A stretch of DNA of 64,000 nt, taken from Amycolatopsis sp. EV170708-02-1. Its GTDB lineage: Bacteria > Actinomycetota > Actinomycetes > Mycobacteriales > Pseudonocardiaceae. The position numbers were made by a program, and so were the translations under genes. Each line of letters opens with the position of its first letter. Positions within the stretch are counted from its first letter, which is position 1. This document shows, one piece after another, positions 17,070-25,910 of the stretch. The notes under the pieces were generated by a model. It was not told the origin of the DNA. It worked only from the letters and a program-made list of their open reading frames with translations, and did not search any database. The stretch is taken from the NCBI RefSeq assembly GCF_022479115.1, contig NZ_CP092497.1:4774001-4838000 (forward strand). The letters are read 5' to 3'.

Positions 17070-17300
17070 ATGACGGACGAGCAACTGCTCATCGAATTCG
17101 CGCTGACCCGCATGGACCATCCCGACCTCGACCTCGAGGAAGTGGCGACGCTGACCGTCCGGCGGCTCGGCGAGGAGCGGATGCTGGACTTCGCCGGGCT
17201 CACCCTCGCGAGCCGGGGCGAACTACGCGGAGCCGTGTTCCCCGCCGCGGTGGAACACGTGCTCCGCGTCGTCCTGACCTTGCGCGGCCCGGACGACTGA
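17070..17300 (+). CDS. Small hypothetical protein
   Basis: A 76-residue acidic protein, MTDEQLLIEFALTRMDHP at the N-terminus, predicted to be mostly helical with no cysteines or membrane segment. GGCGGAGG 7 bases upstream supports the ATG at 17070. The short C-terminal hydrophobic stretch (AVEHVLRVVLTL) may be a helix. No family is recognised. It converges with the exporter permease 18 bases away. Confidence 0.65.
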   Translation: MTDEQLLIEFALTRMDHPDLDLEEVATLTVRRLGEERMLDFAGLTLASRGELRGAVFPAAVEHVLRVVLTLRGPDD

Positions 17301-17318
17301 GCACCGTTCCGCCCCGGA

Positions 17319-18080
17319 TCAGGCGATCTTGCGCCGGTAGGTGATCGTGGCGAACAAGTACGCGACGGCCAGAAGACCGGCGCACCAGGCGAGGGCCGTC
17401 CAGATATCGGTGCCGACCGGCTGGCCGGCGAGCAGGGCCCGGAGCGCGTTCACGATCGAGGTCACCGGCTGGTGTTCCGCGAAGGCTCGCACGGGGCCGG
17501 GCATGGTCGCGGTCGGCACGAACGCCGAACTGAGGAACGGCAGGAAGATGAGGGGGTAGGAGAACGCGCCCGCACCGTCCACGGATTTCGCCGAGAGCCC
17601 GGGGATCACCGCCAGCCAGGTCAGCGCCAGCGTGAACAGGAGCAGGATGCCCGCCACCGCGAGCCACGTCCCCAGCCCCGCTCCCGAACGGAAGCCCATG
17701 ACGAGGGCCACCCCGATGACGATCACGAGTGAGACCAGGTTGGCGACGAGCGAGGTCAGCACGTGTGCCCACAGCACGCCCGAGCGCGCGATCGGCAGGG
17801 ATTGGAAGCGCTCGAAGATCCCGCTCTTCATGTCGGTGAAGAGCCTCAGCGCGGTGTAGGCGACACCCGACGCGACCGTGATCAGCAGGATGCCGGGCAG
17901 CAGATAGTTCACATAGGAATCCGTTCCGGTATCGATCGCGCCGCCGAACACGTAGACGAACATGAGCATCATGGCGACCGGCATCATCGCGGTCGTGACG
18001 ATGGTGTCCATGCTGCGCGTCACGTGCTTCACCGATCGCCCCAAAAGGACGGTGGTGTCGCCGAAGAAGTGCTTGTTCAC
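17319..18080 (-). CDS. ABC-2 type exporter permease (DrrB-like)
   Basis: A 253-residue membrane protein with six predicted helices. The first cytoplasmic part, MNKHFFGDTTVLLGRSVKHVTRS, is typical of DrrB and related antibiotic-export permeases, followed by a MMPVAMMLMFVYVFGGAI helix. It lies 10 bases after the ATPase gene in the same operon. DrrAB-type pairs export drugs or lipids. The upstream operator matches that of the PadR gene at 24816, so expression is probably controlled by that repressor. Confidence 0.88.
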   Translation of the reverse strand: MNKHFFGDTTVLLGRSVKHVTRSMDTIVTTAMMPVAMMLMFVYVFGGAIDTGTDSYVNYLLPGILLITVASGVAYTALRLFTDMKSGIFERFQSLPIARSGVLWAHVLTSLVANLVSLVIVIGVALVMGFRSGAGLGTWLAVAGILLLFTLALTWLAVIPGLSAKSVDGAGAFSYPLIFLPFLSSAFVPTATMPGPVRAFAEHQPVTSIVNALRALLAGQPVGTDIWTALAWCAGLLAVAYLFATITYRRKIA

Positions 18081-18090
18081 GGTGTTCCCC

Positions 18091-18852
18091 CTACTTGTCC
18101 GCGCCGACGACGGCGAGGAAGACGTCCTCGAGCGACGGCTGTTTCTCGACGTATTCGACCTTGGCCGGCGGGAGCAGCCGCTTGAGCTCGGCGAGCGTGC
18201 CGTTCACGATGATCCGTCCTTTGTGGAGGATCGCGATCCGGTCGGCGAGCTGCTCGGCCTCGTCCAGATACTGCGTCGTCAGCAGCACGGTCGTACCGCG
18301 GGCGGCGAGTTCCTTCACCGCGGCCCACACCTCGATCCGCGCCTCGGGGTCGAGCCCGGTGGTCGGCTCGTCGAGGAAGATCACCGGCGGATTCCCGATG
18401 AGGCTCATGGCGATGTCCAGTCGCCTGCGCATCCCGCCCGAATACGTCGAGACCTTCCGCGCGCCCGCGCCGGTCAGCGAGAACCGCTCCAGCAGGTCGT
18501 CGGCGATCTTGCCCGGCCGCTTCAGATGTCTCAGCCGGGCGACGAGCACCAGGTTCTCGCGTCCGCTGAGGATCTCGTCGACGGCGGCGAACTGACCGGT
18601 GAGGCTGATGACCTCCCGCACGCTCGCCGGATGCGTGGTGACGTCCAGGCCGTCGACGGTCGCCGTCCCCGCGTCCGCCTTGAGCAACGTGGACAGGATC
18701 CGCACGACCGTGGTCTTACCCGCCCCGTTCGACCCGAGGAGCGCGAAGATACCGCCCCTTTCCACGTCGAAATCCACGCCCCGCAGCACATGCAGCGTCT
18801 TGTACGACTTCTCCAGGCCTCGCACCCGGATCGCCTGAGCTTGTGTCGCCAT
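18091..18852 (-). CDS. ABC exporter ATP-binding protein (DrrA-like)
   Basis: A 253-residue ATPase. The Walker A is GSNGAGKTT (about residue 37), the signature is YSGGMRRRLD, and the Walker B is VIFLDEPTTGLDP. The C-terminal tail (SLEDVFLAVVGADK) is the DrrA-type motif found in daunorubicin-resistance ATPases. It pairs with the permease at 17319. The promoter at 18853-18918 holds a 48-base block that is also found upstream of padR. Confidence 0.92.
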   Translation of the reverse strand: MATQAQAIRVRGLEKSYKTLHVLRGVDFDVERGGIFALLGSNGAGKTTVVRILSTLLKADAGTATVDGLDVTTHPASVREVISLTGQFAAVDEILSGRENLVLVARLRHLKRPGKIADDLLERFSLTGAGARKVSTYSGGMRRRLDIAMSLIGNPPVIFLDEPTTGLDPEARIEVWAAVKELAARGTTVLLTTQYLDEAEQLADRIAILHKGRIIVNGTLAELKRLLPPAKVEYVEKQPSLEDVFLAVVGADK

Positions 18853-18870
18853 CAGGCCGTCCCCCTTTCC

Positions 18871-18918
18871 TACTACTCAGCATCACTGACTACCGGTACA
18901 TAGTAGCGCTGACTACCG
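18871..18918 (-). promoter_or_regulatory. Putative PadR operator upstream of the DrrAB-like operon
   Basis: This block begins 19 bases upstream of the ATPase start. It matches the block at 25161-25208 at 37 of 48 positions with no gaps; that copy also begins 19 bases upstream of its gene (padR). Each block contains a direct repeat about 23 bases apart (CTGACTACCG here). A shared regulator, the PadR protein, is the simplest explanation. Confidence 0.7.
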
Positions 18919-19034
18919 GATGCGCAAGCACCTGGGACGCCGGGCGTAGTGGTGACGTCAAGACAGGGCCGTTCGGCATGCGAAGGCCGTAAGCGGCTCT
19001 TCAGCCGGCGGACACGACCGGCTCGGCTATCGGG

Positions 19035-19439
19035 ATGCGTACCGCACGCCGGTTCCCGGTCTCCACATTGATCAGCTGTCCCCTGGGTTTCGCCGGCGCC
19101 CTCGCCGCGGCTTTCCTCGCACGGGCGGGCGACGGCTCGCCCCAGCCGCTCGTTTCCGTGGTGCTCATGGTCGCGGTGATCGATGCCGTCGCCCTGCTCG
19201 GCACCGCACGAGCCGCCTTCGCCACCGCCGCGGTCTGCTGGATCCTGCACTCTTGGCTGATCCTGGGACATCCGTCCGGGCGCGAAGCTCTCGTGTTCGC
19301 GCTCAATGCCTTGGGCGCCACCGGTTTCGCGTTCTTGTCGCGGGACATCAGGGTGGCATCGGGTTCACCCGATTCGGTGTCAAGAACCCGTCAACGCCCA
19401 CGAACCGAAGACCGGCGGAACCCCACGCTGACTGCGTGA
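19035..19439 (+). CDS. Small membrane protein coupled to the KimA-like transporter
   Basis: A 134-residue protein with three or four hydrophobic helices (LISCPLGFAGALAAAFLA, then LVSVVLMVAVIDAVALLG, then FATAAVCWILHSWLIL) and an Arg-rich cytoplasmic tail. Its TGA overlaps the GTG of the transporter gene (GTGA), which supports it as a real, co-translated gene. It resembles small actinobacterial DUF4118-like membrane proteins, but the match is too weak to name. It may be an accessory subunit. Confidence 0.6.
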   Translation: MRTARRFPVSTLISCPLGFAGALAAAFLARAGDGSPQPLVSVVLMVAVIDAVALLGTARAAFATAAVCWILHSWLILGHPSGREALVFALNALGATGFAFLSRDIRVASGSPDSVSRTRQRPRTEDRRNPTLTA

Positions 19440-21235
19440 CCACGACACTCACCCGCCCCGAAAGCGGTACCGACCGCTCCGAACGCCATCGCCTTTCCGT
19501 CGTCGGCGGGCTCGCCGCGCTCTCCTTGGACGCGATGGCCTCGGTCGCCTACGGACCCGAGGCCATCGTCATCGTGCTGGCCGTCGCCGGCGGTGCGGGG
19601 CTGGGCTTCACGGTGCCGGTCACACTCGCGATCGCGGTCCTGCTGGGTGTGCTGACGCTGTCCTACCGTCAGGTGATCGCCGCGTTCCCCGATGGCGGCG
19701 GCGCCTACGGGGTCAGCCGGACCTACCTCGGGCGCCGGGCCTCGCTGGTGGCGGCGGCATCGCTGATCGTCGACTACGTGCTCAACGTCGCGGTGTCGGT
19801 GGCCGCCGGGGTCGCCGCGCTGACGTCGGCGTTTCCCGGGCTCCTGCCGTACACGCTGTGGCTGTGCCTCGGCGTGCTGGCGTTGGTCACCGGCGTGAAC
19901 CTGCGCGGTATCGCCGAGAGCGCGCGGGTGTTCGTCGTGCCCACCGTGATCTACGTCGGCGCCATCCTGACCGTGATCGTCGCCGGCCTGTTCCGTTCCG
20001 GCCCGGCCGCGGCGGTCGTCGCGCCGGACCACGCTCAGAACCTGCAGACGGTCGGCATTCTGTTGCTGCTCAAGGCTTTCGCGAACGGTTGCGCGGCGCT
20101 GACCGGAGTCGAGGCGATCGCCAACGCCGTACCGTCGTTCCGCAAGCCTCGCGTACGGCGCGCGCAACACGCGGAGATCGCGCTGGGCGGCCTGCTCGGT
20201 GTCATGCTCCTCGGGATCGCCGTGCTGATCGGGAAATTCGCCATCCACCCGGTGGAGGGCGTCACCGTGCTCTCGCAGGTGACGACCGCGGCGCTGGGCG
20301 ACGGCTTCGGTTTCTACCTCGTGCAGTTCTCGACCGTGGTACTGCTCGCCTTGGCCGCGAACACGTCCTTCGGCGGGCTGCCCGTGCTGGCCCAGCTGCT
20401 CGCCAAGCACAACAAACTGCCGCATGTGTTCGCCCTGCGCGCGGAACGCCAGGTGTACCGCTACGGCGTCGGTTTCCTCGCCGTCACCGCGGCCCTGCTG
20501 CTCGTCATCACCGACGGCGACATGAACACCTTGGTCCCGCTGTTCGCGATCGGGGTGTTCGTCGGGTTCACCCTCTCCCAGATCGGGATGGTCCGGCACT
20601 GGCGGCGGAACCGCCCGCCCGGCTGGCGCGGCAAGGCCACGCTCAACGGCTTCGGCGCGCTGCTCACCGGAGCCGCGGCGATCGTGGTGACGACGACCAA
20701 GTTCGGCGAAGGCGGCTGGCTGATCGTCGTCGCGCTGCCACTGCTCGTGGCGGCCATGGAATGGGTGGAACGCAGCTACCGCCGGATCGGCGAGCGGCTC
20801 GAACTCGGCCTGACGCCCGCTCCCCCGCGACCGCACCGGTCACTCGTCGTCGTCCCCGTCCACACCGTCTCCCGCCTGACCCGTGACGCCCTCGCCGCCG
20901 CACTGTCGCTCGGCGACCACGTCGAGGCGGTGCACGTGATCCACCCCGACGACGAACAGGCGGCGCGGGACTTCGTCACGGACTGGGAGAAGTGGCACCC
21001 CGAAGTGACGCTGGTCCAGCTCCACGACGAACGACGCCGCCTCGGCGAGCCGCTGGTGGAACACCTCCGCACGGTCGGCGACCGGCACGTCTTCGTGCTG
21101 ATCGCCGAGGTCGAGCCCGAACATTGGTGGCAGCGGATCCTGCAGAACCAGCGCGGCGGCGTGCTCGCCCGTGCCCTGCGCCGCCGCTCGGACGCCGTCG
21201 TCTGCCGGATGCGTTTCCGGTTGACCGCCCGGTGA
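19436..21235 (+). CDS. KimA-like APC-family transporter, probably potassium importer
   Basis: A 599-residue transporter with about 12 membrane helices and a cytosolic C-terminal domain from about residue 455. Motifs match Bacillus KimA (YdaO): LSLDAMASVAYGPEAI, LTLSYRQVIAAFPDGGGAYGVS, LLLKAFANGCAALTGVEAI, and the tail VVVPVHTVSRLTRDAL...VEAVHVIHPDDE. KimA is a high-affinity K+/H+ symporter regulated by c-di-AMP. K+ as the substrate here is inferred from the family. The GTG start overlaps the upstream membrane protein gene; a longer frame would overlap it fully and was rejected. Confidence 0.8.
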   Translation: MTTTLTRPESGTDRSERHRLSVVGGLAALSLDAMASVAYGPEAIVIVLAVAGGAGLGFTVPVTLAIAVLLGVLTLSYRQVIAAFPDGGGAYGVSRTYLGRRASLVAAASLIVDYVLNVAVSVAAGVAALTSAFPGLLPYTLWLCLGVLALVTGVNLRGIAESARVFVVPTVIYVGAILTVIVAGLFRSGPAAAVVAPDHAQNLQTVGILLLLKAFANGCAALTGVEAIANAVPSFRKPRVRRAQHAEIALGGLLGVMLLGIAVLIGKFAIHPVEGVTVLSQVTTAALGDGFGFYLVQFSTVVLLALAANTSFGGLPVLAQLLAKHNKLPHVFALRAERQVYRYGVGFLAVTAALLLVITDGDMNTLVPLFAIGVFVGFTLSQIGMVRHWRRNRPPGWRGKATLNGFGALLTGAAAIVVTTTKFGEGGWLIVVALPLLVAAMEWVERSYRRIGERLELGLTPAPPRPHRSLVVVPVHTVSRLTRDALAAALSLGDHVEAVHVIHPDDEQAARDFVTDWEKWHPEVTLVQLHDERRRLGEPLVEHLRTVGDRHVFVLIAEVEPEHWWQRILQNQRGGVLARALRRRSDAVVCRMRFRLTAR

Positions 21236-21248
21236 CGCCTCGTCCGGA

Positions 21249-21932
21249 TCAGGCGATGCGCGCGCCACCCTGCGCGGGCACCGCGTCCGTCCATTGAGGA
21301 CGGCCGGTGACGACGAACGTGGTCTGTTTGGCCAGCGAGACCGCGTGATCGGCGAACCGTTCGTAGTACCGGCTCAACAAGGCCGCGTCGACCGCCTTCG
21401 TGGTGCCGTAGGCCCAGTCCTGGTAGTCGATCACGGTGAAGATCGTCCGGTGCAGGTCGTCCATGTCGTCGTCGACACTGATGAGCGTCCGCGCGAGTAC
21501 CGCGTCACGGCTCTGGACAGCCTGCCCGGCCATCACCGCGAGCCACACCGCGATGCGGCCCATTTCGACGAACCGAGGCACGAGGACCTGCGGCACCACC
21601 CGGGCCGGGTACCTGCGCTCGACGGCCTCGGCGACGTGAATCGCCAGCCGTCCCATCCGGTCGAGCTCGCCGACGGCGTGGATCGCCGCCAGCACGACCC
21701 GCAGATCGGTCGCCACCGGCGACTGCAACGCCAAGATCGCGTGTGCGTGCCCCTCCGCCTCGGCCTTGGCCCGGTCCAGGGTCTCGCCGTCGGCGATGAC
21801 CTCGCGCGCCAGCCCGCCGTCGGCTTCGACCAAGGCCGTTCCGGCCCGGTCCATCATGCCGGCGACCAACCGCGACGTCCGCAGCAGCCGGGCGACGAGC
21901 CGATCGAGTTGTTCGTGGTACGAGGTGCGCAT
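21249..21932 (-). CDS. phoU: PhoU-domain protein
   Basis: A 227-residue all-helical protein with two PhoU three-helix repeats (MRTSYHEQLDRLVARLLRTSRLVAGMMDRA; then VATDLRVVLAAIHAVGELDRMGRLAIHVAE, and YYERFADHAVSLAKQTTFVVTG). PhoU normally links the PstSCAB transporter to the PhoR kinase. Here there are no pst genes. It follows an APC permease by 108 bases on the same strand, so it may modulate that transporter instead. ATG 21932 was chosen as the start of the conserved first helix. Confidence 0.87.
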   Translation of the reverse strand: MRTSYHEQLDRLVARLLRTSRLVAGMMDRAGTALVEADGGLAREVIADGETLDRAKAEAEGHAHAILALQSPVATDLRVVLAAIHAVGELDRMGRLAIHVAEAVERRYPARVVPQVLVPRFVEMGRIAVWLAVMAGQAVQSRDAVLARTLISVDDDMDDLHRTIFTVIDYQDWAYGTTKAVDAALLSRYYERFADHAVSLAKQTTFVVTGRPQWTDAVPAQGGARIA

Positions 21933-22040
21933 GCACCCGATCCTCGTGCGGCGGGAATCGCTTCTCGGTGACACGGGACCGAATTTCACGGGAACAGTAC
22001 GCCGATCGCCCGGACATCGACCTCTTGTTGACGCCTGTCG

Positions 22041-24020
22041 TCAGCCGACGTGGATGCCCGGCCGCAGCGCCGGATCGCGTTCGCTGGTGCGGATGATCTC
22101 GCGGACCACCGGTGCGGTGTCGCCGCGGCCGAGGATCAGGTAGCGGAACAGGTGCCCGAGGGGATTGCCCTCGCTCCATTCGAAATGACACTGCGGCCGC
22201 ACCCCGGTGGCGTCGCGCAACGCGAGCAGGACGGCCGCGATCGCGTTCGGCGCGGCCGGGCTTTCCACGCGCAGCACCCGGAATCCTTCGATCTCGACAC
22301 CGCGGACCTTCAGCACGTCGCTGAACCCGGACGGGTCGATGACGTCGATCTCCAGGAACAGGACGTCGGCGGCGCCCGGCACCGGGTTCATGCCGCGCTG
22401 CTCCGCCTCCTTCGCCCGGTACTCGTCGGCGTCCCCGGCCTGGCGGCGGTTCGCGATGATGGTCAGCGCGCCGTCGTGGGCGATCGAATCGGTGACGAAC
22501 CGGCGGGCGGGTTCGTCGAACTCGATGTGCTCCACCCGCAGTTCCGTGGTGCGGGTGACCCGCGAGACCAGCGACACCACGATGATCCCGAGGATGAAGA
22601 ACGCGGAGATCGTGAGACCGTCGGGCTTCTCGATCACGTTCTCCACCAACGCGTAGATCAGGATCAGGGTCAGGACGGCGAACGCGATCGCCGCCTTGCG
22701 CTGGCGCTTCTTCGCCGCCGAGATGGCCACCGCGACCGACGCGGACACCATCATCGCGAGGATCCCGGTGGCGTACGCCCCGGCCTGGGCGTTGACGTCG
22801 GCGTTGAAGATGATCGTCACCAGTACGCAGATCGCGGTGTAGACCAGCACCACCGGGCGGACCGCGCGGGCCCAGTCCGGCGCCATCCCGTACGCGGGCA
22901 GATAACGCGGCACGATGTTGATCAACCCGGCCATCGCCGACGCCCCGGCGAACCACAGGATCAAGATGCTGCTGATGTCATAGGCGGTGCCGACCCATTC
23001 GCCCAGCAGCTTGTGCGCGAGATATGCCAGCGCCCGGCCGTTCGCCTCGCCGCCCGGTTTGAACGCCTCGGCGGGCACCAGGACCGTGGTGACGAAACTC
23101 GTCGCGATCAGGTACACCGACATGATCAGCGCGGCGGCGGTCAGCAGCTTGCGGGTGTTGCGGATGCGGCTCGCCAGTTTCCGCTCGGCGTTCTCCCCCT
23201 TGGCCGCCACCAGCGGCATCATGCTCACGCCGGTCTCGAAACCGGACAAGCCGAGCACCAGCAAGGGGAACGCCAGGATCGCCGGGCCGATCACGCCGCC
23301 GAACCCGCCCCCGCCGGAGGTGAGCGCGTCCAGCCAGCGGTCGAACGCGCCGGGATCGGCGATCACCTCGCCGATCCCGGCGACCACGACGACGGCGTTG
23401 AGCGCCAGGAAGATCGCCACCAGCGGGATCGCGACCCCGACCGCCTCGCTGAACCCGAGCAGGAACACCCCGCCCAGGATCAGCAGCAGGATCACCGTGA
23501 TCAGCACCTCGTGCCCGTGCAGGAACGACGGGGTGATGGGGTTCTCCAGCGCGTGCACCGTGGCGTCCGCCGAGGACAGCGTGATGGTGATGATCCACGA
23601 CGTCGCGACGAAACCCAGCAGTACCAGGACGAAGATCTTGCCGCGCCAGAACGGCAGCAGGTTCTCCAGCATCGCGACCGACCCTTGGCCGTGCGGGCTC
23701 TCCTTCGCCACCCGCCGGTACATCGGCAGCATGCCCAGCAGGGTCAGCGCGACGATCAGCAAGGTCGCCAGCGGCGACAGCGCACCCGCGGCGAGCGCGG
23801 CGATACCGGGCAAGTACGACAATGTGGAGAAATAGTCCACGCCGGTCAGGCACATGACCTTCCACCACGACTGCGGCGTCGCGTGCTCCTCATGGCTCTC
23901 CGGGCCCACCGGCTGGACCCGGTGCTCCATCAGCCATCGGCCGACCTTGCCCGTCGGCGCCGCCTGCCGGTCCGGACTGTCCACCCGCTCCGGAACAGCG
24001 AAATCCGGCACCTCGGTCAT
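22041..24020 (-). CDS. APC-family permease with cytosolic C-terminal domain
   Basis: A 659-residue protein. After a 60-residue cytoplasmic N-terminus (containing [19 protein letters not shown]), about 12 helices follow, starting [21 protein letters not shown] roughly 170-residue soluble C-terminal domain ([18 protein letters not shown]...) follows the last helix. The family is annotated as amino-acid or cation permease; the substrate is not evident. GGGAGG about 8 bases upstream supports the ATG at 24020. It is the first gene of an operon with phoU. Confidence 0.78.
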   Translation of the reverse strand: MTEVPDFAVPERVDSPDRQAAPTGKVGRWLMEHRVQPVGPESHEEHATPQSWWKVMCLTGVDYFSTLSYLPGIAALAAGALSPLATLLIVALTLLGMLPMYRRVAKESPHGQGSVAMLENLLPFWRGKIFVLVLLGFVATSWIITITLSSADATVHALENPITPSFLHGHEVLITVILLLILGGVFLLGFSEAVGVAIPLVAIFLALNAVVVVAGIGEVIADPGAFDRWLDALTSGGGGFGGVIGPAILAFPLLVLGLSGFETGVSMMPLVAAKGENAERKLASRIRNTRKLLTAAALIMSVYLIATSFVTTVLVPAEAFKPGGEANGRALAYLAHKLLGEWVGTAYDISSILILWFAGASAMAGLINIVPRYLPAYGMAPDWARAVRPVVLVYTAICVLVTIIFNADVNAQAGAYATGILAMMVSASVAVAISAAKKRQRKAAIAFAVLTLILIYALVENVIEKPDGLTISAFFILGIIVVSLVSRVTRTTELRVEHIEFDEPARRFVTDSIAHDGALTIIANRRQAGDADEYRAKEAEQRGMNPVPGAADVLFLEIDVIDPSGFSDVLKVRGVEIEGFRVLRVESPAAPNAIAAVLLALRDATGVRPQCHFEWSEGNPLGHLFRYLILGRGDTAPVVREIIRTSERDPALRPGIHVG

Positions 24021-24134
24021 ACCCCTGGCCTCCCCGCATCCTCCGCATACCGACGCGGACACTAACGATCCGGCGCCAAGAATCGCCGAGCAGGGCGTAA
24101 AGAAAACATCAATGTCGCGCGACGTCGCGGCGGG

Positions 24135-24461
24135 CTACTTCCCGTCCGTGCCGGGCCGGTCACTGATGGACTCCTGATAGGCGTCCGCGTAGGTGGGCGA
24201 GTCCTTGATCAGGTCGTCACAGAAGGCGGCCACGTCCTCACCGATGAGTTCCAGCACCCCCTTGCCGGACGCGGCGCCCTCCTCGAAGAAATCCACGATG
24301 CCGGAGAGCAGGGGCCCGTCGGCCAGATCGACCGGTCCCACCTTGAACAGGTACTTCTGCATCTCCTTGTAGACGATCTGATAGTCCGGCGGGAGGGCCT
24401 TGACCCTGGCCACGTGCGCGCGCCACTGCTTCTTGCCCTCGATGATGTCCTGGATGCCCAC
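24135..24461 (-). CDS. DUF1048 protein (second copy)
   Basis: A 108-residue protein, MGIQDIIEGKKQWRAHVARVKALPPDYQIVYKEMQKYLF, matching the DUF1048 pattern. The second half is FFEEGAASGKGVLELIGEDVAAFCDDLI. It starts one base after the stop codon of the first DUF1048 gene. Tandem DUF1048 genes downstream of padR are a known arrangement with no established function. The proteins are soluble and helical, with no catalytic motif. Confidence 0.8.
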   Translation of the reverse strand: MGIQDIIEGKKQWRAHVARVKALPPDYQIVYKEMQKYLFKVGPVDLADGPLLSGIVDFFEEGAASGKGVLELIGEDVAAFCDDLIKDSPTYADAYQESISDRPGTDGK

Positions 24462-24462
24462 G

Positions 24463-24819
24463 TCAGCCTCCCAGCTGCTTCAGTTTCCTGGCGACATTCC
24501 GGTTCAGCTGCGCACGCCAGCGGTCGCGAAAGCCACGGCCACGTTCCTCTCCGGCCAGTGCCGCGCAGAAACCCTCGATGTCGTCGCCCAGCACGTCGCG
24601 CACGCTCTGCCCGTCCGCGGCCGTTTCCTCCAGCAGCCCCAAGGCGCCGTCGAAAATCGGCATCAGGTTCCGGCCGGTGAAGTCCGAATAGAGCGAAAGA
24701 TGCCCCTTGATCTGTTCCCACGCCGCTCGGTGGTCGGCGGGCAAGGCCGCCGCCCTGGCCTCGAACGCCTTCCATTCCCTGGTGAGATCGCTACCCGTGA
24801 TGGTCTCCCAGAAGTTCAT
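24463..24819 (-). CDS. DUF1048 protein (first copy)
   Basis: A 118-residue protein, MNFWETITGSDLTREWKAFEARAAALPADHRAAWEQIKGHL, followed by LLEETAADGQSVRDVLGDDIEGFCAAL. Its ATG overlaps the padR stop (ATGA), and AAGGAGG lies 8 bases upstream, so the genes are translationally coupled. The two DUF1048 proteins share the D-x-x-x-FC motif but are clearly diverged from one another. The role is unknown; a partner of PadR or of an ABC exporter is possible. Confidence 0.8.
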   Translation of the reverse strand: MNFWETITGSDLTREWKAFEARAAALPADHRAAWEQIKGHLSLYSDFTGRNLMPIFDGALGLLEETAADGQSVRDVLGDDIEGFCAALAGEERGRGFRDRWRAQLNRNVARKLKQLGG

Positions 24820-25142
24820 TTCCCACCCTCCTTGAGCTCGCCGATCCGCGAACTGACGTACTCCCACTTCGCCCAGAACCTGGCGAGTTCCGCGCGGCCC
24901 GCGTCGTTGAGCGCGTAGAACTTGCGCGGCGGCCCCTGCTCGGACGGCCGTTTCGTCACCTGGACCAGGCCGTTCTTCTCGAGCCGCAGCAGGATGGCGT
25001 ACACCGTCCCCTCGACCACCTCCGCGAAGCCGAGCTCGTTCAAACGACGTGTGATGGCATACCCGTAGGTCTCCTCACCGCCGACGATCTCCAGCACACA
25101 ACCCTCGAGCGTGCCCTTCAGCATCTCGGTCAAACCGTCCAT
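24816..25142 (-). CDS. PadR-family transcriptional regulator
   Basis: A 108-residue winged-helix repressor (MLKGTLEGCVLEIVGGEETYGYAITRRLNELGFAEVVEGTVYAILLRLEKNGLV). The DNA-binding helix is followed by the wing (PPRKFYALNDAGRAEL) and a C-terminal dimerisation helix. The ATG at 25142 was chosen over a long upstream frame that overlaps the shifted hydrolase gene. The block 19 bases upstream of it is duplicated in front of the DrrAB-like operon, so it probably represses itself and that exporter, as PadR proteins such as LmrR do. Confidence 0.9.
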   Translation of the reverse strand: MDGLTEMLKGTLEGCVLEIVGGEETYGYAITRRLNELGFAEVVEGTVYAILLRLEKNGLVQVTKRPSEQGPPRKFYALNDAGRAELARFWAKWEYVSSRIGELKEGGK

Positions 25143-25160
25143 CGCGCCCCTTCGGCCATC

Positions 25161-25208
25161 CAGTACCCAGCGACACTGAGTACCAGTACAAAGTAGCACA
25201 GAGTACCG
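25161..25208 (-). promoter_or_regulatory. Putative PadR autoregulatory operator
   Basis: This block begins 19 bases upstream of padR and matches 18871-18918 at 37 of 48 positions without gaps. It is rich in GTACT/AGTAC motifs (GAGTACCAGTAC in the middle). Confidence 0.7.
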
Positions 25209-25224
25209 CGCGAGGTCGCGAAGA

Positions 25225-25255
25225 AGCCCCGGAAACCGTGCTGGTTTCCGGGGCT
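25225..25255. terminator. Hairpin terminator after the metallo-hydrolase gene
   Basis: AGCCCCGGAAACC and GGTTTCCGGGGCT form a perfect 13-base stem with a 5-base loop (GTGCT). It lies about 25 bases past the hydrolase stop codon on the minus strand. There is no strong T-run. Confidence 0.7.
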
Positions 25256-25279
25256 GGGTGGACGGTTCAGGCCGATACC

Positions 25280-25910
25280 TCAGTGTCCGCGGGCGATCCA
25301 TTCGGCCAGATGCGGGGCTTCGGCGCCGATCGTGGTGGGATCGCCGTGTCCGGTGTGGACCTTGGTGTCCTCGGGCAAGGCGAAAAGCCGTTCCCTGATC
25401 GAGGAAATGATCGTCGGGAAGTCGGAGAACGAGCGCCCTGTCGCACCGGGCCGCCCGCGAACAGCGTGTCCCCGGAGAAGAGCGCCTTGGCCTCGGGCAG
25501 GTGCAGGCAGACCGAGCCCGGTGAATGCCCTGGTGTGTGGATGACTTCGAGCTCCGTGCCGGCGACGGCGATCCGTTCGCCGTCCTCGACACCGCGGAAA
25601 CGGCTGCCGGGGTGGGTCATCTCCCACAGTTCCCGGTCCCCGGGTGCAGGACGGCCGGCGCGTGCAGGTGTTCGCTCAGCTGCGGAGCGACGGTGACATG
25701 GTCGTTGTGGCCGTGAGTGCAGACGACGGCGACGACCTCACGGCCGCCCACCGCCTCGGTGATGGTCTTCTCGTCGTGCGCGGCGTCCACGATCACGACC
25801 TCGTCGTCGTCCCCGACGAGCCAGACGTTGTTGTCGACTTCCCAGCTCCCGCCGTCGAGTTCGAAGACGCCGGCGGTGACGACGCGCTCGATCCGCAGGT
25901 TCCCGCTCAC
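25280..25910 (-). pseudogene. MBL-fold metallo-hydrolase with two one-base frameshifts (mscR partner)
   Basis: Three frames together encode one metallo-beta-lactamase-fold protein of about 210 residues. Frame 1 gives [11 protein letters not shown] to [15 protein letters not shown] (the HxHxDH zinc motif). It stops after HPGTGNCGR, where relatives read [13 protein letters not shown]; one extra G in the run at about 25638-25641 restores that reading. A second missing G at about 25446-25447 turns [13 protein letters not shown] into [10 protein letters not shown]. The rest ([28 protein letters not shown]) is intact. The gene overlaps mscR (GTGA). Relatives next to mscR are thought to hydrolyse S-formylmycothiol. 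Both lesions are in G runs, so sequencing error is as likely as true decay. Confidence 0.8.

Noticed and set aside
22050..24065. Plus-strand 671-residue open frame
   Set aside because: Antisense shadow of the APC permease, with His/Arg/Asp-rich low-complexity translation and no ribosome site.
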